In this document: positions 1-7,958 of the stretch, piece after piece | Position numbering within the stretch: the first letter of the stretch is position 1 | How the letters are laid out: each line of letters starts with the position of its first letter | DNA from: Deltaproteobacteria bacterium | Lineage (GTDB): Bacteria > Desulfobacterota > Desulfobacteria > Desulfobacterales > SG8-13 | Direction of reading: 5' to 3' | Assembly: GCA_024639205.1 (NCBI GenBank) | Contig: JAHEIV010000082.1 | Coordinates: forward strand, 1-9,409 | Length of the DNA: 9,409 bases | Translations under genes and position numbers: made by a program | Notes under the pieces: model-generated | Seen by the model: only the letters and a program-made list of their open reading frames with translations | The model's database searches: none | What the model was told of the DNA's origin: nothing

Positions 1-2139
1 CGCCCGATTCAAACGTTCCTGCCGCTGGGCCAGTCGGCGCAGACGCCGCAGAAGGTCCTCGTGTTCGCCACCGGCGCGCCCAGCGGCGGCTGCGGGCATC
101 TCGTAGCGGTTCTCCAGGCGGCCCATTTCCATCTCGAACAGCTCGCGCAAGTCCTCCCGTTCGCGGCTTTGAACGTCTGGGCCCCCTGCCCCACCGCGAT
201 TGCGGGCCATCTGAATCGACGAGCGCCGGCTTTGGGCTTGCGCTTTCAGTATGGCCTGCAAGGCGGCCTGTTCCGGGCCGAGGGCCTCTTGTAAGCTTTC
301 GGAGAAGAGCATTTCAGCGGCGGTTTGCATCTGCGTGACCGCCTCGAACAGATGAATCACGGCCTGATCGAAACTGTCATCGGCCAATGAAAACCGTTCC
401 GCCAGACGGCTGAGCGACATCTGCGTCCGCTGCAAGAGATTCTGCTGTGCCTCCGCCACGATGTTGACTTCCTTCGTGAATTGATCCCGGGGCAGGGTTT
501 TCTCCCGGTTCAGCAGTTTCCAGGTCGCAGCGATGATATGTTTCTGGTTTTCGACCAGGGCACTGGAAGACCGGCTCTGCCCGGCCTGTCCGCCGCCTCC
601 GGATTGCCCCGCAGCGCGGCGAAACTCCGCGTCGGTTCGGATCACTTCCAGAAAATATATATCGGAAATGATCTCCGACGGCCCTCCGATCCCGTTGTTG
701 TCGGCCGCCGTCAGGTAGTAGGTGATGAAATCCCCCGGGGCCAGCTGTAGATCTTCCAGGTAGATGGTGGTCTTCCCATCGACAGCGGGAGGCGGGGACG
801 ATTGCGCGGCTTCGAAGAAGGCAACCCGCTGCTCGGCTTTCCCGGGGACACTGTAATTCATGGTGAACTCCGTCAGTCCGAAATCATCCGTCGCCGTCGC
901 ATCGATGGTCACCTCTTCCAGCGCCATAACCTCCAGGTCCCTGCCCGGCAGGGTCACGATGACCTCAGGCGGGGAATCGGCAATGGATTTTACAATATAC
1001 TCATTGGGATTTTCGACTTTCCGGCCCTCGGTGTCGAATGCGTCCACAACGTAGGTGCCGTCCGAGGCCACGACAAACGAGCCGGTGGCCGCATGGCCTG
1101 CAGGCGTCAGATCCAGGGTCGAACCGTCGCCGAATTTCAAAACACCCCTTTGCACCGGTCGATTGAAGGTGATGTGCAGGTGCACGCGCGTTCCCTCCGG
1201 GGCGGTGATGTCGCCAGCGTTTTTCTCGGTTTTGTTCTCGATGCCGGTGTAAGCCGGATACTCATAGGCCACGTCGATCGATTCAATCCGGATCAGATCG
1301 AAGACCTGAATTCGAAACTCTCTGGAGCGGTCGGTGCCGGCGTCCACGTAATAGGTCATGTCCGTCTGGACCCCGGACAGGTAGTGCATGTATTCAGGCG
1401 GCGCTCCTTCGACCTGCATCTGGATGCGCTTCCAGTCACCCGCCGGCTCCCGTATAAAAAGGACCATGCTCTCCGGCGGGGCGTTTGTGGTCTTCACGCT
1501 GACGGTCACATCGCTTCCCCGCCGGACCAGGACATCGCCGGGCGAAACCGCCAGGCCTGCCGTCAGCTCCGTCTCGGCAGTCGGCGTCGTCCAGGGCCGG
1601 ATGAACCGCTGTGCAGCGCCGGAGAACCTCGCCGACTCCCAAAGCGCAATCGACAGGATACAGACCATCACGACAGCGATACCGGCGGCATACCCGGCCG
1701 GCCGGAAGGTACTCACCTGCGCGATATTCCGATCGCTCAAGCGGGATACCGTATCCTGCCACAATGCTTCTACCAGCCGGGACGGTGGTTTTCTCCCCAG
1801 TTTGTCGTCGGAGCCCACGGACGTGACGAGACGCTGCTCGAGATCGGGTAGATGGTCATCGACATAGTGTGCCAGCCGTTTGTCATCCCTGCCGAAGTTT
1901 CGGGCGGCGCGCACGTATCGCCACACGACGGCGCCGCTGCCTGCTCCAAAGAGGCAGAGCAGAAGGATCCGAGCAGGCACCGCCGGAAAAAGGACCATCT
2001 CCACCACCACGCAAAAAATGAACAAGACCGCGACCGTTGTCAGGCCCCAACCGATTTGCCTCGTGTGCAAAATCAGGTTACGGCGCCGCCGGACGCGTTC
2101 GATGATGCTGCGCAGCTCATCAATGGACGCTAAATTCAT
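1..2139 (-). CDS. DUF4175-like membrane-anchored protein with coiled-coil region (partial, C-terminus outside window)
   Basis: The frame is open from ATG 2139 to the left edge, giving 713 residues without a stop; the gene continues beyond the window. An in-frame ATG at 2172 is possible but has a poor ribosome binding site. A basic N-terminus (ERVRRRRN) precedes two membrane helices (about 31-52 and 55-73), a polar segment with DDHLPDLEQRL, and a third helix (about 150-167). The rest should lie outside the inner membrane. Residues about 190-500 form beta-rich, Ig-like segments, including the YEYPAYTGI motif (292-300) that recurs in DUF4175-type proteins and ATDDFGLTEF (416-425). A Gly/Ser/Gln-rich linker (511-526) leads into a long, charged, Gln/Arg/Glu-rich helical region (about 528-713) likely to form coiled coils. 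It lies 56 bp after the BatA-VWA gene. DUF4175 is assigned from layout and motifs. Function unknown; a structural or bridging part of the MoxR/VWA envelope system is the best guess. Confidence 0.8.
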   Translation of the reverse strand, partial: MNLASIDELRSIIERVRRRRNLILHTRQIGWGLTTVAVLFIFCVVVEMVLFPAVPARILLLCLFGAGSGAVVWRYVRAARNFGRDDKRLAHYVDDHLPDLEQRLVTSVGSDDKLGRKPPSRLVEALWQDTVSRLSDRNIAQVSTFRPAGYAAGIAVVMVCILSIALWESARFSGAAQRFIRPWTTPTAETELTAGLAVSPGDVLVRRGSDVTVSVKTTNAPPESMVLFIREPAGDWKRIQMQVEGAPPEYMHYLSGVQTDMTYYVDAGTDRSREFRIQVFDLIRIESIDVAYEYPAYTGIENKTEKNAGDITAPEGTRVHLHITFNRPVQRGVLKFGDGSTLDLTPAGHAATGSFVVASDGTYVVDAFDTEGRKVENPNEYIVKSIADSPPEVIVTLPGRDLEVMALEEVTIDATATDDFGLTEFTMNYSVPGKAEQRVAFFEAAQSSPPPAVDGKTTIYLEDLQLAPGDFITYYLTAADNNGIGGPSEIISDIYFLEVIRTDAEFRRAAGQSGGGGQAGQSRSSSALVENQKHIIAATWKLLNREKTLPRDQFTKEVNIVAEAQQNLLQRTQMSLSRLAERFSLADDSFDQAVIHLFEAVTQMQTAAEMLFSESLQEALGPEQAALQAILKAQAQSRRSSIQMARNRGGAGGPDVQSREREDLRELFEMEMGRLENRYEMPAAAAGRAGGEHEDLLRRLRRLAQRQERLNRA

Positions 2140-2144
2140 ATCGG

Positions 2145-2149
2145 CCTCC
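2145..2149 (-). promoter_or_regulatory. Ribosome binding site GGAGG deciding the DUF4175-like start
   Basis: GGAGG on the minus strand with a 5-nt spacer precedes ATG 2139. The alternative in-frame ATG at 2172 has no such site and would add only 11 hydrophilic residues. Confidence 0.7.
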
Positions 2150-2195
2150 GATTCATCGGATTTCTTGCGCATAATTTGCCGTTACCGTTGTTGCA

Positions 2196-4232
2196 TCAGC
2201 GATACGTGCGGTTGGCCAAAAATGTTTCCATAAGGCACATTGCAGCCACCAAGAGCAGGACCCACCACCAGTACCGCTGGGAGCGTACCCGCTCGGCCCT
2301 GAACGAAGAGGCCTGCTCTGCAAGAGCCGGTGGTGCAGAGGTTTCGGATGACATGAGCCGATCAACCAATTCATGCGGATTCAATGCAACCAGCTCCGTC
2401 TCCGGGACGGCCACATTGACGGCAAAATTGCCCGGCAGATTACCGGAGCGGGTCTGATAAAAACCCGGTTCCGCCGTCGCCTGATAAAATGCAAAGCCGG
2501 CCCCCGTCGAACGCAGGAGGGTAACCTCTCCCCCCGGCGAAGTTACCCGCGCGGCTCCGCTCGCCGGGACACCTACCGGAACGATGTCTCCGACACGGTA
2601 GGACATTTGGGTGTCCCGGCTGCCGGCCAGATGGCGCATGGCTTCATGCAGCAAGGGCAGATAGGTCACCTGTAGGGGAAAATTATTCCACGCCGTGTCC
2701 AGGGAGGAGGCAAAAAGCAATACCCGACCGTTGCCCACACTGTTTGCAATGAAAGCCGGACCACCGTTTTCAAACCTCATAATCACCTGGCTGCCGGAGA
2801 CCGGTTCCACGGCCCAGTATTGATAAAACCGGGCCGTACCGAAATCTGTTTTTTCATCGACCTGCAGGGCGCGCACGACTGGATGCTGCGCGTGAACCCG
2901 GGCAATGCCCAGGGATGTTCCATCCACATCGATTTCTTTCTGCCGCAGCAAGGCCGGCGTCACCTCGCCGTAGTGCCGGTTGTATGCATCGCCGTCCACC
3001 CGGTCGGCCGGGGCCAGCAGCAGGCCTCCGCCCCCTTTCACATATGCACGCAGCGCCCTCGCCTGCTCCGGGGCCAGGTCGCCCACATTGAGCAGGGCAA
3101 CGACCGCATAGGGCGTCAATGTCCCGATCGTCAGCTGGCCGGGATCGATGACATCAACCTGAAAAGATGCTTTGTCCTTCTGACTGAGTGCTGAACGGAA
3201 CCAGTAAGCTTCATCCCCGCTCCCGCCGCTGCCCCTTTCATCGCTGACACACAGCACTCTTGTTACCGGGGTGACATCCGCGAGAAAGTAGAACCTGTTG
3301 TCCGGCTCAAACCGGTCTCCAGCAATCCTCAACGTGCCGCGGTGCAGGCCCGTCCGGTGAAGCGTGAAGGGAAATTCCACCCGGATTTCAGACCGGCCTT
3401 CCATCTCGACCGTTCGGCTTGCCAGCGATGTGCCTTCGATCTCGAGGGTTACCCGCACGGTCTCCACGGGCTTGGTTCCAGCGTTTTGAATGCGGCCGAC
3501 CAGGTTATAAACATCCTGATGTCGGTCCAGGCTTCCTTCGACCACCGCCAAGTTGGAGGTCTCCGTGTTTCCCACACTGACCACTTTCAATTCGATACCC
3601 GGGCTCCATTTCCAGCCATGGTTGCCGGCGGGCATGGCACTTTTCTGAAAGTCGGAAACCAGGTATACGATTTTTTCTGGGTAGCGGGCGGCCAGCAGGA
3701 GCTGATCCGCCAGGCGCAGGGCGGTCAGGAAATTGGTTGATTGGTACCCGGGAACGGGAATACCGCGCACGAAGGCCTCCAGCGTCGCGTGATCGGTGGT
3801 CAACGGTTGCATTCGTCCCGGGCTTTCCGCAAATGCGACCACCCCGGCTTCGTCCCCGGTTTTCAGTGACCGAATGATATCGACGACGGCCGCTTTGGCC
3901 TGTTTATAACGATCGGCATACTGCATGCTCAAGGAGGTATCCAGCAGGATAATCAGCGATTTCGGCTGCCCTCCGACTGTTTTCGAATAGGCGCCGGTGA
4001 GGATAGGCCGCGCAAAAGCAACGGCCAGCAGGCCGACGATGGCGACCCTTATCGCGAGCAGCAGCCACTGCTGGATCCGCTGAATATAAACCAGCTTTTT
4101 CGGCGCGGTTTTTAGAAATCGTGCGGTGGGCAGCACAATCCGCTCGGCCCGCTGCCTGCGAATCAAATGGATCGCCACCGGGATGCCGATTGCCAGAAGA
4201 CCCAGCAAATACCATGGTGTGGCGAATGTCAT
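2196..4232 (-). CDS. BatA-type membrane protein with VWA domain and GATase-like C-terminal half
   Basis: This is a 678-residue membrane protein. Residues 1-77 match the BatA/aerotolerance N-terminal region: a first membrane helix (about 5-24), the basic stretch RRQRAERIVLPTARFL, and a second helix (about 55-74) ending FARP. A VWA domain follows (about 90-225) with an intact MIDAS: DTSLS (98-102), Thr166 and Asp194. A beta-rich region spans about 226-320. Residues about 322-535 look like a class I glutamine-amidotransferase-like fold, with LRAYVKGGGGLLLAPAD (394-410) at the nucleophile elbow but no Cys there, so it is likely non-catalytic. A last membrane helix (about 654-671, WWWVLLLVAAMCLMETFL) sits near the C-terminus. 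With two N-terminal helices and one C-terminal helix, the placement of the VWA domain needs experimental topology. It starts at ATG 4232 with an AAGG site about 8 nt upstream, 38 bp after the DUF58 gene. It probably acts as the membrane partner of the MoxR/DUF58 pair. Confidence 0.9.
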   Translation of the reverse strand: MTFATPWYLLGLLAIGIPVAIHLIRRQRAERIVLPTARFLKTAPKKLVYIQRIQQWLLLAIRVAIVGLLAVAFARPILTGAYSKTVGGQPKSLIILLDTSLSMQYADRYKQAKAAVVDIIRSLKTGDEAGVVAFAESPGRMQPLTTDHATLEAFVRGIPVPGYQSTNFLTALRLADQLLLAARYPEKIVYLVSDFQKSAMPAGNHGWKWSPGIELKVVSVGNTETSNLAVVEGSLDRHQDVYNLVGRIQNAGTKPVETVRVTLEIEGTSLASRTVEMEGRSEIRVEFPFTLHRTGLHRGTLRIAGDRFEPDNRFYFLADVTPVTRVLCVSDERGSGGSGDEAYWFRSALSQKDKASFQVDVIDPGQLTIGTLTPYAVVALLNVGDLAPEQARALRAYVKGGGGLLLAPADRVDGDAYNRHYGEVTPALLRQKEIDVDGTSLGIARVHAQHPVVRALQVDEKTDFGTARFYQYWAVEPVSGSQVIMRFENGGPAFIANSVGNGRVLLFASSLDTAWNNFPLQVTYLPLLHEAMRHLAGSRDTQMSYRVGDIVPVGVPASGAARVTSPGGEVTLLRSTGAGFAFYQATAEPGFYQTRSGNLPGNFAVNVAVPETELVALNPHELVDRLMSSETSAPPALAEQASSFRAERVRSQRYWWWVLLLVAAMCLMETFLANRTYR

Positions 4233-4270
4233 CTGCGTGCCCTTGTCTCCTTTTTCACGAATCTATTGGA

Positions 4271-5167
4271 TCAATAACTCCTGGTTCGTTTTGCAAGGTA
4301 GGATGCCAGTGCGGCATCCAGCGGCTCGGATGTGTTCAGCAGGCAGTAATCCATGCCGCCGGCCCGGCACTTTTCTTTGTAAAAATCACGGAACCGTTCG
4401 ATTTCCTGCATGTAGGCATTGCGCACGCGCTGGGGAACCGCCTTTTGAATCTCGTGCGTCTCACTGTCTTCAAAATCTGCAATCCGGTTGAAGGGAAAGG
4501 TTAGTTCGGCATTGTCCAGGACGTGGAATACGATAATATCATTGCCCTTGGCGCGCAGCTGCTGCAGGCCGCCAAGGGTCGCCTCGTTTTCGTCGAGCAG
4601 GTCGCTGATCAAAATCACCATTTGCCTGCGGCTGAGCGAGCGCGTCAGGTTCGAAACCGGTTTCAGGATGTCGGTTCGGTTGCCGACGGTCGTCGCTGCC
4701 AGGGCCCGCAGGATCTGCATGAGATTTCCCTGACAATAACGGGAAGGCAGGTACTGCTGAATCTGCTCGTCAAAGGTGATCAATCCGATCGCATCCCGCT
4801 GGCCGGTGATAAAATAGGCCAGTGCCGAGGCCAGGGTTCGCGCGTATTCAAACTTGGTTACTCCACTGGAGCCGTATCCCATCGACCCGCTGGCGTCCAG
4901 CAAGATGGTGCAGCGGACATTGGTTTCGTCCTCGAATAGCTTGATGTGGAACTTGCCCGAGCGGGCGTATACCTTCCAGTCCACGTAGCGCATGTCGTCG
5001 CCCGGATAATAATGCCGGTAGTCTGAAAATTCTGCGCTGAAACCGCGGTGCGGGCTTCTGTGCAGACCGGTCAAAAACCCTTCCACGGTGATCCGTGCCC
5101 GCAGCTCCAGATCGGATATGCTTGCCAGAACGGTCGGATCGAGAACTGTAAGTTCGTTCGGTACCAT
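4271..5167 (-). CDS. DUF58 / VWA-like protein, soluble partner of MoxR
   Basis: This is a 298-residue protein. The DUF58 signature is clear: GLHRSPHRGFSAEF (34-47), YRHYYPGDDMRYVDWKVYAR (50-69) and then the VWA-type fold. The metal-ion-dependent adhesion site (MIDAS) looks complete: DASGS (91-95, Asp91, Ser93, Ser95), a Thr in NRTDIL (Thr165) and Asp189 in ISDL. There is no signal peptide or membrane segment, so it should be cytosolic and able to dock on the MoxR ring. That pairing is known for the family in general, but the contact here is inferred from gene order. It starts at ATG 5167, 24 bp after the MoxR stop, behind only a weak GAGAG site. The C-terminal part (about 245-298) holds a charged helix and DYCLLNTSEPLDAALASYL, a tail common in this subgroup. 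Confidence 0.92.
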   Translation of the reverse strand: MVPNELTVLDPTVLASISDLELRARITVEGFLTGLHRSPHRGFSAEFSDYRHYYPGDDMRYVDWKVYARSGKFHIKLFEDETNVRCTILLDASGSMGYGSSGVTKFEYARTLASALAYFITGQRDAIGLITFDEQIQQYLPSRYCQGNLMQILRALAATTVGNRTDILKPVSNLTRSLSRRQMVILISDLLDENEATLGGLQQLRAKGNDIIVFHVLDNAELTFPFNRIADFEDSETHEIQKAVPQRVRNAYMQEIERFRDFYKEKCRAGGMDYCLLNTSEPLDAALASYLAKRTRSY

Positions 5168-5191
5168 GTTGCGTCTCTCGCAGGCAGTCGC

Positions 5192-6235
5192 CTATATACC
5201 GGAATCCGGGACCGGCACGCTGTCCAGGAGCCGGTCGATTACGTGGGAGGTATCGATGCGTTCGGCCTGGGCATGAAAATTCACGATAATGCGATGCCGC
5301 ATGACCGGATGGGCCAGTGCGCGGATATCTCCGTAGGAAACATTGAATCGTCCGTTTAGCAGTGCGCGGACTTTGCCGCCCAGTATCAAAAATTGGGATG
5401 CCCGCAGACCGGCCCCCCAGCTAACCCACTTCTTTATGAAATCGGGTGCTGCTTCGTTGCCCGGCCGGCTCGCGGCAACGAGGCGCACGGCATAGCGCAT
5501 GACTTCATCCGCCGCCGGCACCTGCCGTATGACATGTTGAAAGTCGAGAATGTCCTGGCCGGTCAAGAGCGGCTCGACCGACTCGGGGGCCGCACCGGTG
5601 GTGTTGTTAACAACGGTAACCTCCTCTTCTTCCGGCAGGTAGTCGATCAGGATTTTGAACATGAAGCGGTCCAGCTGGGCTTCCGGAAGTGGATAGGTTC
5701 CCTCCAGTTCGATGGGATTCTGCGTTGCCAGTACAAAAAAAGGTTTCTCCAATTTGTAGGTCACCCCGCCGGCTGTAACCTGCTGCTCCTCCATGGCTTC
5801 AAGCAAGGCGGACTGGGTCTTGGGAGGCGTCCGGTTGATTTCATCGGCCAGCAGTATATTCGCGAATATCGGCCCCTTCACGAACTTTAACAAGCGCCGG
5901 CCCGTCCCCGGGTCTTCCTCCACCACTTCGGTGCCGATCACGTCGGCCGGCATCAGATCGGGGGTGAATTGGATCCGGCTGAATCGAAGCTGGGAAATAT
6001 CGGCGATGGTCTTGATCAGAAGGGTCTTTGCCAGGCCGGGCACACCGGTGATCAGCGAGTGTCCACCCGCAAAAAGTGCGATCAGAACTTCCTGAATCAC
6101 CTCCTCCTGGCCGACAATTACCTTCCGGAGTTCCCGGATAACCTTTTCCCTGGCGGTCTGCATGCGTTCCACCAGCGCAATCTCGTCCGTTGATTCCCTG
6201 AGCGGCGCAACGGGTCTTGCCGGCAGGTTTGTCAT
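5192..6235 (-). CDS. MoxR family AAA+ ATPase
   Basis: This is a 347-residue cytosolic AAA+ ATPase of the MoxR class, a usual length for the family. ATP-site motifs are complete: Walker A GVPGLAKT (64-71), Walker B ILLADEIN (127-134, with Asp131-Glu132), sensor 1 TQN (171-173), a probable arginine finger in AQLDRF (Arg190) and a sensor-2 region WGAGLRASQ (Arg278). The segment GTYPLPEAQLDRFMF is highly typical of MoxR. The C-terminal lid domain runs from about residue 225 to the end. MoxR proteins form hexameric rings and act as chaperones that mature or activate partner complexes, usually together with a VWA protein. The next two genes (24 bp and then 38 bp downstream) supply two VWA-type proteins, which is the typical pairing. 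The exact substrate is unknown. No gene symbol is given because moxR is used loosely for several subfamilies. Confidence 0.95.
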   Translation of the reverse strand: MTNLPARPVAPLRESTDEIALVERMQTAREKVIRELRKVIVGQEEVIQEVLIALFAGGHSLITGVPGLAKTLLIKTIADISQLRFSRIQFTPDLMPADVIGTEVVEEDPGTGRRLLKFVKGPIFANILLADEINRTPPKTQSALLEAMEEQQVTAGGVTYKLEKPFFVLATQNPIELEGTYPLPEAQLDRFMFKILIDYLPEEEEVTVVNNTTGAAPESVEPLLTGQDILDFQHVIRQVPAADEVMRYAVRLVAASRPGNEAAPDFIKKWVSWGAGLRASQFLILGGKVRALLNGRFNVSYGDIRALAHPVMRHRIIVNFHAQAERIDTSHVIDRLLDSVPVPDSGI

Positions 6236-6242
6236 TTTTTAT

Positions 6243-6248
6243 TCCTCC
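6243..6248 (-). promoter_or_regulatory. Strong ribosome binding site for the MoxR gene
   Basis: The minus strand reads GGAGGA with a 7-nt A/T-rich spacer before ATG 6235. It confirms the MoxR start and is among the strongest sites in the block. It lies in the 81-bp gap after the DUF4159 pair, where I see no terminator. Confidence 0.85.
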
Positions 6249-6316
6249 ATTGTCGATGTTTCTCGATGGCCCCGAAGGCACTGACGATGCAACAAGCGAC
6301 CTTGCAGCGCGAGGCA

Positions 6317-7111
6317 CTAGTGGGTCAACGCGTAAATCAGGTAGTTGATCCCCAGCCGATAGGCCATGTTTGCATACTGGGTCGGGTACATCGGATGGTA
6401 GGTGTGCTCCCAGCCGTCGCCGATATCCGAGTTCCAGTTGATCAGCACCATGACCCGGCCGTCATCATCCAAAACCGCCCGGTTGATCGCCACGTCGACG
6501 TCCTGTTCGGGGTAATTTTCGGGATTGGAGACTCTCGGTATCATCTGGGGTCCGTCGATATCGTAGTAACAGTGAAATATCTGGTGGTCATTGTCGAGCT
6601 GTACGATCGGCTTATCCGGGAAGACTTTCGAAAAGGTCCGATAAAAGTTGTCCCACTGCCATGTTCCCCAGAAGTCGTCGATAAATAGAAACCCACCCCT
6701 CAAAAGGTATTCGCGCAAATTGTGTATTTCCTTGGGCGTCAACTGCAGGCCCCCGTTGCGGCCCACTTCCAGCATGTACAGAAAGGGGTATTCGAAAATA
6801 CGGTCGTCGTTCAATTGCAGCACAATCGGCTCTTTGTTGACATGGATATTCGTCAGCCTTCGAACGCCGCGCAGCAGGTTTTGATCTGCGGCGGGAAAGT
6901 CCACCGCCCAGGTCTGCCAACCGCCCCAATCCTCACCATCATCCCATTCGCCGGCGGTGGTATTGTATTGGATGCGCACGAACGTAAACGCATCTCCGGC
7001 CTCGTCCAGCTCGGCCGGTACATCACCGTTCGCCACGCTTTCGGCCGCGCCGATGCCCACGGTCACCGCCAGGCTCGTGCAGACGATCATAAACACAGTG
7101 CTTGTCTTCAT
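6317..7111 (-). CDS. Exported DUF4159 domain protein, copy 2
   Basis: This 264-residue paralogue of the preceding gene starts at ATG 7111, 1 nt after its stop. No good ribosome binding site precedes it, which fits coupled translation. Residues 1-22 or so are a signal peptide (MKTSTVF, then a hydrophobic core ending near GAA/ES). The domain shows the same landmarks as copy 1 in the same order: DQNLLRGVRR (76-85), YPFLYM, LREYLLRGGF (132-141), DDFWG (145-149), DNDHQIFHCYYDID, NWNSDIGDGWEH (225-236) and C-terminal NYLIYALTH. No Cys follows the GGF strand, so a catalytic GATase is unlikely. The copies clearly diverge in the N-terminal region and in the segment after the DID motif (IPRVSNPENYPEQD here; a longer Tyr/Trp/Gly-rich stretch in copy 1), so they may have different partners. 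Probably periplasmic. Function unknown; a subunit of the MoxR/VWA system is the contextual guess. Confidence 0.85.
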   Translation of the reverse strand: MKTSTVFMIVCTSLAVTVGIGAAESVANGDVPAELDEAGDAFTFVRIQYNTTAGEWDDGEDWGGWQTWAVDFPAADQNLLRGVRRLTNIHVNKEPIVLQLNDDRIFEYPFLYMLEVGRNGGLQLTPKEIHNLREYLLRGGFLFIDDFWGTWQWDNFYRTFSKVFPDKPIVQLDNDHQIFHCYYDIDGPQMIPRVSNPENYPEQDVDVAINRAVLDDDGRVMVLINWNSDIGDGWEHTYHPMYPTQYANMAYRLGINYLIYALTH

Positions 7112-7112
7112 G

Positions 7113-7958
7113 CTAATGGCTCATCGCGTATATAAGGTAGTTGATGACCAGCTTGTACGCTTCGTTGCAGTAGCGCGTCGGATAGAACTCGTCGTTCGTG
7201 TGTTCCAGTCCGTCGCCGAGATCCGTATTGAAATTCACCACCATCATCAACCGGCCGTCTTCATCGAAAAGACCGTGCACCGAGGTCGGGTAATCCGGAT
7301 TGTCGAGGGTGAACCCCCACCCGTAATTCCAGGTAACCCCGCGACCCGGCACTTGCTTGATTTCATCGATATCGAAAAAGCTGTGAAATATGGGATGGTC
7401 CAACGCTAATTTTTCCAGGTTGCGGTCCGGGAAAATTTTATCGAGTTCAGTCAATAAATCCTGCCAATGTTGCGGCCCCCAGAAGTCGTCCAGCATGACA
7501 AAACCGCCCCGCAGCATATATTCTCGAAGGGCCGCGGCCTCCTGGGGTGAAAAGTTCGGGCCGTTGCCCGCGTAAAGCGGAATCCGTTTCATGTTGATGT
7601 ACAGATAGGGGTGCTCGAAAAGTTCCGGATCCGTCAATGCCAGCGCTTTATAGCTTCTTGCAGACGTATTCAGCATCGTATAACGCCGAACACCCCGGAG
7701 CAAATTTTGATCGGCCTGGTCGAAATCGGTTTGCCACCATTTGCGATTCCGGGGGCCAAATCCAGTCTCGGACGATCTGTAGTTAGCGTATTTCCCTCGT
7801 ATCAGCGTGAATTCGCGCTCCCCGACGAGATCATCCGCGGGTGCCTGCGGCAGGCCGGCCAACAGCGATTCATCCTGCCCGCTGGCCATGCTGCCGAAAA
7901 ACAGGATGGTCGAGATAAACATCCAACCGGTCGCCCGGCGCACTGCCAAGCCACACAT
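7113..7958 (-). CDS. Exported DUF4159 domain protein, copy 1
   Basis: This is a 281-residue protein starting at ATG 7958 behind a strong ribosome binding site. Residues 1-27 form a type I signal peptide: RR near the N-terminus, a hydrophobic core, and likely cleavage near ASG/QDE. The rest is one DUF4159 domain. Its marks are DQNLLRGVRR (83-92), the YLYINM strand, LREYMLRGGF (144-153) followed at once by DDFWG (157-161), the LDHPIFHSFFDID segment, NFNTDLGDGLEH (242-253) and the C-terminal NYLIYAMSH. The LRxYxxxGGF...DD layout resembles ThuA/glutamine-amidotransferase-like folds, but no Cys sits at the nucleophile position, so GATase chemistry is unlikely. It is probably periplasmic; function unknown. 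It ends TAG at 7115-7113, 1 nt before the start of copy 2, so the two are probably translationally coupled. DUF4159 proteins often neighbour MoxR/VWA genes, as here. Confidence 0.85.
   Translation of the reverse strand: MCGLAVRRATGWMFISTILFFGSMASGQDESLLAGLPQAPADDLVGEREFTLIRGKYANYRSSETGFGPRNRKWWQTDFDQADQNLLRGVRRYTMLNTSARSYKALALTDPELFEHPYLYINMKRIPLYAGNGPNFSPQEAAALREYMLRGGFVMLDDFWGPQHWQDLLTELDKIFPDRNLEKLALDHPIFHSFFDIDEIKQVPGRGVTWNYGWGFTLDNPDYPTSVHGLFDEDGRLMMVVNFNTDLGDGLEHTNDEFYPTRYCNEAYKLVINYLIYAMSH

Noticed and set aside
802..1851. 349-codon open frame on the plus strand
   Set aside because: It lies wholly antisense to the DUF4175-like gene, whose own frame gives coherent membrane helices and motifs. 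The plus-strand translation has no recognisable domain; GC-rich coding DNA often leaves long antisense frames open.
6236..6316. Possible terminator between the DUF4159 pair and MoxR
   Set aside because: No stem followed by a T-tract is visible on the minus strand, and the run of A before MoxR belongs to the ribosome-binding-site spacer.
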